A stretch of DNA of 9,589 nucleotides, taken from an uncultured Clostridia bacterium (GTDB taxonomy: Bacteria > Bacillota > Clostridia > Peptostreptococcales > Anaerovoracaceae). The notes beneath the pieces are model-generated. The model did no database searches. It was not told the origin of the DNA and saw nothing but the letters and a program-made list of their open reading frames with translations. Position 1 is the first letter of the stretch. Each line of letters starts with the position of its first letter. The DNA lies in assembly GCA_934277655.1 (NCBI GenBank), contig CAKQVC010000054.1, positions 1 to 9,589 on the forward strand, given 5' to 3'. The position numbers were made by a program, and so were the translations under genes. Positions 6,446 to 9,589 of the stretch are shown here, in pieces.

Positions 6446-7189
6446 ATGAGTCAGATATCTATTTTTAAAAAGGAAAATTTACATCGGAATTTTATTAATG
6501 GTTTTTCCGCGGAAAGAATTTTGGAAGAAACCTGTCCGGAGGTCACATTGGAAATGTGCGTTTTGAAAGCCGGAGAAAGCAGAAAATTTGAAGTATACAG
6601 CAGAGAAGACAAGATGCAGATTTTTGCATTTACGGGCGGAGACGGCATGATCAGATCAGGGAAAAAGATATTTGTGATGGATGAGAAATGTGTCTTTATT
6701 CCGGATTTTGACCGTGAGGAAATATGCATAACCGCCGGAGAACTGGATTTGGAATTTATTCACATAGTAGGTCCAATGAATGAGACGGATCGCAGGCAGA
6801 TGCAGCACTGTCAGTATGTACTGCCTCGTTTTGTGAAATTTAGTCAGGTTATTCAGTATACCGAACGGTTTACGCAGGAATCAGGTGCAAAGGTAAAACA
6901 GCACAGCGTCATTGCAGGCAGACATCTTGGAAGATATACGATGGGATGGGTTATAGGCAAGGGCCCTGATTTTGTAGGACAGCATACACATCCGACACTG
7001 GAACAGTGGTATTTTATGCTAGATGGTGCAGACTTTACTTATGATGCCGGAGACACAGCCATTGAGGTACAAGAAGGAGACGTATCATTTACCCCACATG
7101 GAACATCACATGGTTCTACATGCAAGGAAGATGGCTTCATTCATTATATTTGGTTTGAGCTTAACCGGGCATGGGATGGCATCGCATGA
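6446..7189 (+). CDS. Bicupin protein A, putative metal-dependent sugar isomerase
   Basis: The 247-residue protein has two cupin folds. The C-terminal one carries both cupin motifs: H180-T-H182-PTL-E186 (GQHTHPTLEQWYF) and G211-x5-P-x-G-x2-H222 (GDVSFTPHGTSH). The likely metal ligands are therefore H180, H182, E186 and H222. The N-terminal half (about 30-115) has the beta-rich cupin pattern and a conserved VFIPDFDR block but no histidine cluster, so it is probably structural or substrate-binding. ATG at 6446 follows TTGGAGGG by four or five bases; an upstream in-frame ATG at 6350 lies inside the regulator gene. Its last four bases overlap the next start codon (ATGA). It is a paralogue of the gene at 8824-9564, the same length with no gaps and about 59% identical by hand count. 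A sugar or uronate isomerase role, loosely like KduI-type cupins, is inferred from context and not shown. Confidence 0.85.
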   Translation: MSQISIFKKENLHRNFINGFSAERILEETCPEVTLEMCVLKAGESRKFEVYSREDKMQIFAFTGGDGMIRSGKKIFVMDEKCVFIPDFDREEICITAGELDLEFIHIVGPMNETDRRQMQHCQYVLPRFVKFSQVIQYTERFTQESGAKVKQHSVIAGRHLGRYTMGWVIGKGPDFVGQHTHPTLEQWYFMLDGADFTYDAGDTAIEVQEGDVSFTPHGTSHGSTCKEDGFIHYIWFELNRAWDGIA

Positions 7190-7992
7190 GTGGGCTTCTG
7201 GCGCTGCAGAACGGAAAAATACTGTGCAGCAATGTACACTATTTTTATTACGACGCCGACTGTTTTTTTACACATATGCAGGAAAACGGATGGGGAGAAG
7301 CAGAATTATACCTTGGGACACCTCATATCTTCATAGACAGTAATGTGATTGACGATTTTGCACAAATCCCATTATTGGCTCTAAAGCATAATGTCCGAAT
7401 TACAGATGTGCATCCGGAAACAATTTCATTTCGCTATCATCTCTGCAGTCTTGATGCGGCATGGAATCAAAGCAGCTTGCAGACATACCGGAATGTGATT
7501 CGTTTTGCGTCACAAATAGGTGCAGAAAGTGTTAACACCAATTTGACAGGAGCTTTTCGTGATTTGGACCAAGAAGAAATTTTTGCAAGTCTTAGGCAAA
7601 ACCTTCAGCATTTGGCTGTTTATGCGGAAGAAAAACGAGTTTTTCTTACCCTGGAAGCAGAGAGTCCACGCTATGAAGGATTTATCTGCAATTTGGCACA
7701 AATACAGAGACTGGATACAGAAATAGATAGTCCTGCGTTGCGATTTGGTGTGAATGTCGATGCATTAGAAGATGCTGGGGAGACGCTTGCTGATTGGGAG
7801 GAGGCTTTTGGAGATAGAATTCGCTACTTGAGATTTTCTTCTATCGAAAGCTTCCGAAAAATGTCCCCACAGCTTAAAGAAACAGCATGGCTGAGCCGGC
7901 AAATTATTTTTTCCTTCCAGGATGATTGCTATTTGGAGCAGCCTTATGTATTCGATAGAATGTTGAAGGAGGCAGTTTATGGGGCTGATTAA
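7186..7992 (+). CDS. TIM-barrel sugar isomerase/epimerase-like protein A, metal site degenerate
   Basis: The 268-residue protein belongs to the xylose isomerase-like TIM-barrel superfamily (sugar phosphate isomerase/epimerase, AP endonuclease 2 fold) and is a diverged paralogue of the next gene. Shared anchors are NVHYFYY near the start, GTPHIFID, LTLE, AL...AGET..W and FGD. Aligned to that neighbour, the four metal ligands read E157, N190 (Asp in B), R216 (His in B) and Q245 (Glu in B), so three of four are changed. It is probably inactive as a classical metal-dependent epimerase, or uses another chemistry. A structural partner of protein B is plausible. The start at 7186 overlaps the upstream stop as ATGA, implying coupled translation. 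The ATG at 7171 is in frame but gives a larger overlap. The gene overlaps the following gene by 14 bases. The reading frame is intact, so it is not decaying. Confidence 0.82.
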   Translation: MSGLLALQNGKILCSNVHYFYYDADCFFTHMQENGWGEAELYLGTPHIFIDSNVIDDFAQIPLLALKHNVRITDVHPETISFRYHLCSLDAAWNQSSLQTYRNVIRFASQIGAESVNTNLTGAFRDLDQEEIFASLRQNLQHLAVYAEEKRVFLTLEAESPRYEGFICNLAQIQRLDTEIDSPALRFGVNVDALEDAGETLADWEEAFGDRIRYLRFSSIESFRKMSPQLKETAWLSRQIIFSFQDDCYLEQPYVFDRMLKEAVYGAD

Positions 7993-8809
7993 ACATGAAC
8001 AAATTGCAGGAATGAACTGCCATTATTACAACTACTCCTTGGAATATTTCTTTACATCCATGGAAAAGGCGGGATTTGAAACTGTGGCTCTGTGGGGCGG
8101 TGCACCGCATTTTTATCTAGATTATCAACGTTTTAGTGATTGCAGACAGATTCAAAAAGCAGCGCAAAGGCATGGGCAGACAATTCGATGTTTTACAGCA
8201 TCAAGCGGAACCTATGGTTATCAAATGGGGATGCAGCCAAGGACACAAAGAGATCGGGTATACCATTACTATCTGAACGGAATTCGTGCGACCGCAGAGC
8301 TTGGATGCAAGATGATGGTTATGAATTCCGGATGGGGATACTTTGACGAAAGCTTCGAGTCAGCGTGGGAACGCTCCAAAGATATGATTGCTTCTCTTTG
8401 CGAAGCAGCTACCAAAGAAGGTATTGTCTTGACCATGGAGTCGCTGAGAAGAGCAGAATCGCAGCTATGCTGGAACTTAGAAAATACAAGACGCATGTTT
8501 GAGGAAATTCGGCATCCGGCACTTAAAATTATGATTGATACCACGGCAATGGGAGTAGCCGGAGAAACGCCCGAAGAATGGTTTCAGACTTTTGGGAATC
8601 AGATTGTGAATACTCATTTCATTGATGGGACGCCGTACGGCCATCTTGCGTGGGGTGATGGTACACAGCCGCTCCAAGCTTGGCTGGAAACTTTACAAAG
8701 AAACAAGTATCAGGGAATATTAGGCTTAGAAATTACAGCACGCAAGTATTATGAAGATCCTGCGGCCTGTGATTTGCAAAATATGAAAATACTATCAAAA
8801 TATCTATGA
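7979..8809 (+). CDS. TIM-barrel sugar isomerase/epimerase protein B, metal site intact
   Basis: The 276-residue xylose isomerase-like TIM-barrel protein has a complete metal site of the kind used by D-tagatose 3-epimerase and hydroxypyruvate isomerase relatives. The residues are E154 (LTMES), D187 (IMIDTTA), H213 (NTHFIDG) and E251 (LGLEITA), each at the end of a predicted barrel strand. The N-terminal barrel strand and loop hold NCHYYNYS and WGGAPHFYLD, shared with protein A. The start is clear: AAGGAGG at 7966-7972, six bases before the ATG, inside the end of the previous gene. It likely epimerises or isomerises a keto-sugar, sugar acid or their phosphate. Given the adjacent tagaturonate reductase, a uronate-type substrate is attractive but unproven. 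It lacks anything pointing to endonuclease IV function, which needs a larger metal cluster. Confidence 0.88.
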   Translation: MGLIKHEQIAGMNCHYYNYSLEYFFTSMEKAGFETVALWGGAPHFYLDYQRFSDCRQIQKAAQRHGQTIRCFTASSGTYGYQMGMQPRTQRDRVYHYYLNGIRATAELGCKMMVMNSGWGYFDESFESAWERSKDMIASLCEAATKEGIVLTMESLRRAESQLCWNLENTRRMFEEIRHPALKIMIDTTAMGVAGETPEEWFQTFGNQIVNTHFIDGTPYGHLAWGDGTQPLQAWLETLQRNKYQGILGLEITARKYYEDPAACDLQNMKILSKYL

Positions 8810-8823
8810 GAAAGGAAACGATT

Positions 8824-9564
8824 ATGCAGGAAATTAAAATTGTAAAAGCAAGCGAGATTCTGTTTGAGTATAAAGATGGCTATGCAGAGACAGAAATTCT
8901 TGCGAACACTTGTCCGGGCATCCGCATCTGCAAGTGCAGACTGCAGGCAGGCGTAGAGAAGGAACTAGAGGTTTACGGTGAAAACGATAAGATGCAACTG
9001 TTGTTTTTTACGACCAAGGGCGGTGTTTTAAAAAGCGGCCACAAAATATACTCAATTGATGACCAAGCTGTTTTCATTCCGGATTTCGATCGCGAAAAAG
9101 TAACCCTTATTGCGGCAGAAGAAGAGATGCAATTTATCCGTATTACCGGACCGATGACTGAAATTGATCATCGTCAAATGAAAAACTGCCAATATGTTTT
9201 ACCAAGATTTGTAAGGCTTAGAGAATCTATTGAATATACTGAAAGGTTCACGCAAGAGTCCGGATCAAAAGTCGTTTCTCACAGTATTATTGCAGGCAGA
9301 CATCTTGGCAGATACACGATGGGGTGGAATATCGGCGCCGGTCCTGACTTTATCGGTCAGCATACGCATCCAACATTGGAACAGTGGTATTTTATGATTG
9401 ACGGAGCAGAGTTTAATTATTTAGCAGGCGGCAATGTGATCCCGGTTGGGGAAGGCGATGTTTCCTTTACGCCACATGGCACATCACACGGTTCCGAATG
9501 TACAAAAGATGGATTTATCAACTACGTATGGTTTGAATTAAACAGAGCATGGGAGGAATTATAA
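8824..9564 (+). CDS. Bicupin protein B, putative metal-dependent sugar isomerase
   Basis: The 246-residue paralogue of the bicupin at 6446-7189 aligns end to end without gaps. By hand count the C-terminal half (from residue 101) is about 73% identical and the N-terminal 100 residues about 40%. The same C-terminal cupin motifs are present: H180-T-H182-PTL-E186 and GDVSFTPHGTSH with H222. The VFIPDFDR block of the N-terminal domain is fully conserved. The start is taken at 8824, with AAAGGA seven bases upstream and an N-terminus that matches its paralogue in length. An ATG at 8806 would overlap the previous stop as ATGA and add six residues. It is followed directly by another start codon. Keeping two copies in one operon suggests different but related substrates, or a hetero-oligomer. 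The function is inferred only. Confidence 0.85.
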   Translation: MQEIKIVKASEILFEYKDGYAETEILANTCPGIRICKCRLQAGVEKELEVYGENDKMQLLFFTTKGGVLKSGHKIYSIDDQAVFIPDFDREKVTLIAAEEEMQFIRITGPMTEIDHRQMKNCQYVLPRFVRLRESIEYTERFTQESGSKVVSHSIIAGRHLGRYTMGWNIGAGPDFIGQHTHPTLEQWYFMIDGAEFNYLAGGNVIPVGEGDVSFTPHGTSHGSECTKDGFINYVWFELNRAWEEL

Positions 9565-9589
9565 ATGACTGAGATGATGAAAACAGAAG
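9565..9589 (+). CDS. Start of the next operon gene, truncated by the window
   Basis: ATG at 9565 follows the bicupin B stop directly (TAAATG) and has GGGAGGAA at 9551-9558, six bases upstream. Only MTEMMKTE is visible, which is too short to identify. The tight junction shows the operon continues past the window. Confidence 0.7.

Noticed and set aside
7023..7343. Plus-strand open frame spanning the bicupin A / TIM A boundary in another frame
   Set aside because: It overlaps two well-supported genes and shows no family resemblance or ribosome binding site.

Overview
The window looks like a low-to-mid GC member of the Clostridia, most plausibly Lachnospiraceae or a relative. The basis is the style of the PflB/PflA pair, the strong GGAGG-type ribosome binding sites, the textbook sigma-A promoters and the LacI-type operators. 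No RNA genes, CRISPR arrays or transposases were seen.

Left part (1-3576). The first 111 bases hold the N-terminus of a leftward membrane-protein gene, probably an AI-2E family transporter. A 351-bp regulatory gap follows. Then comes a complete rightward pflB (glycyl radical pyruvate formate-lyase) with a long leader, a gap rich in hairpins, and pflA (its radical SAM activating enzyme).

Junction (about 3545-3665). Directly after pflA, on the minus strand, lie the ribosome binding site, start codon and first ~26 codons of altronate dehydratase (uxaA). The sequence then stops resembling UxaA and ends at a stop codon 3 bp from the pflA stop. This is a break point: either a real deletion or insertion, or an assembly join. 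The pflA C-terminus is also unusual.

Right part (3637-9589). A hexuronate-type locus is built around a divergent control region (5143-5376). Leftward is uxaB (tagaturonate reductase) followed by the broken uxaA. Rightward is an operon: a LacI-family regulator, bicupin A, TIM-barrel protein A, TIM-barrel protein B, bicupin B and the start of another gene. These genes overlap or nearly touch. Each divergent transcript has a near-consensus promoter, and each has a copy of the same 14-bp palindrome (TGWAAGCGMTTACA) just downstream of its -10 box. The regulator therefore probably controls both arms, including itself.

The most interesting part is the arrangement bicupin - TIM - TIM - bicupin. The two bicupins align over their full length without gaps (about 59% identity by hand count). 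The two TIM-barrel proteins are diverged paralogues. TIM-B keeps the four expected metal ligands, Glu-Asp-His-Glu. TIM-A appears to have Glu-Asn-Arg-Gln in those positions and so looks catalytically altered or dead. I infer an uncharacterised isomerisation/epimerisation module that feeds a uronate or related keto-sugar acid toward tagaturonate and altronate. The substrate cannot be determined from sequence alone.
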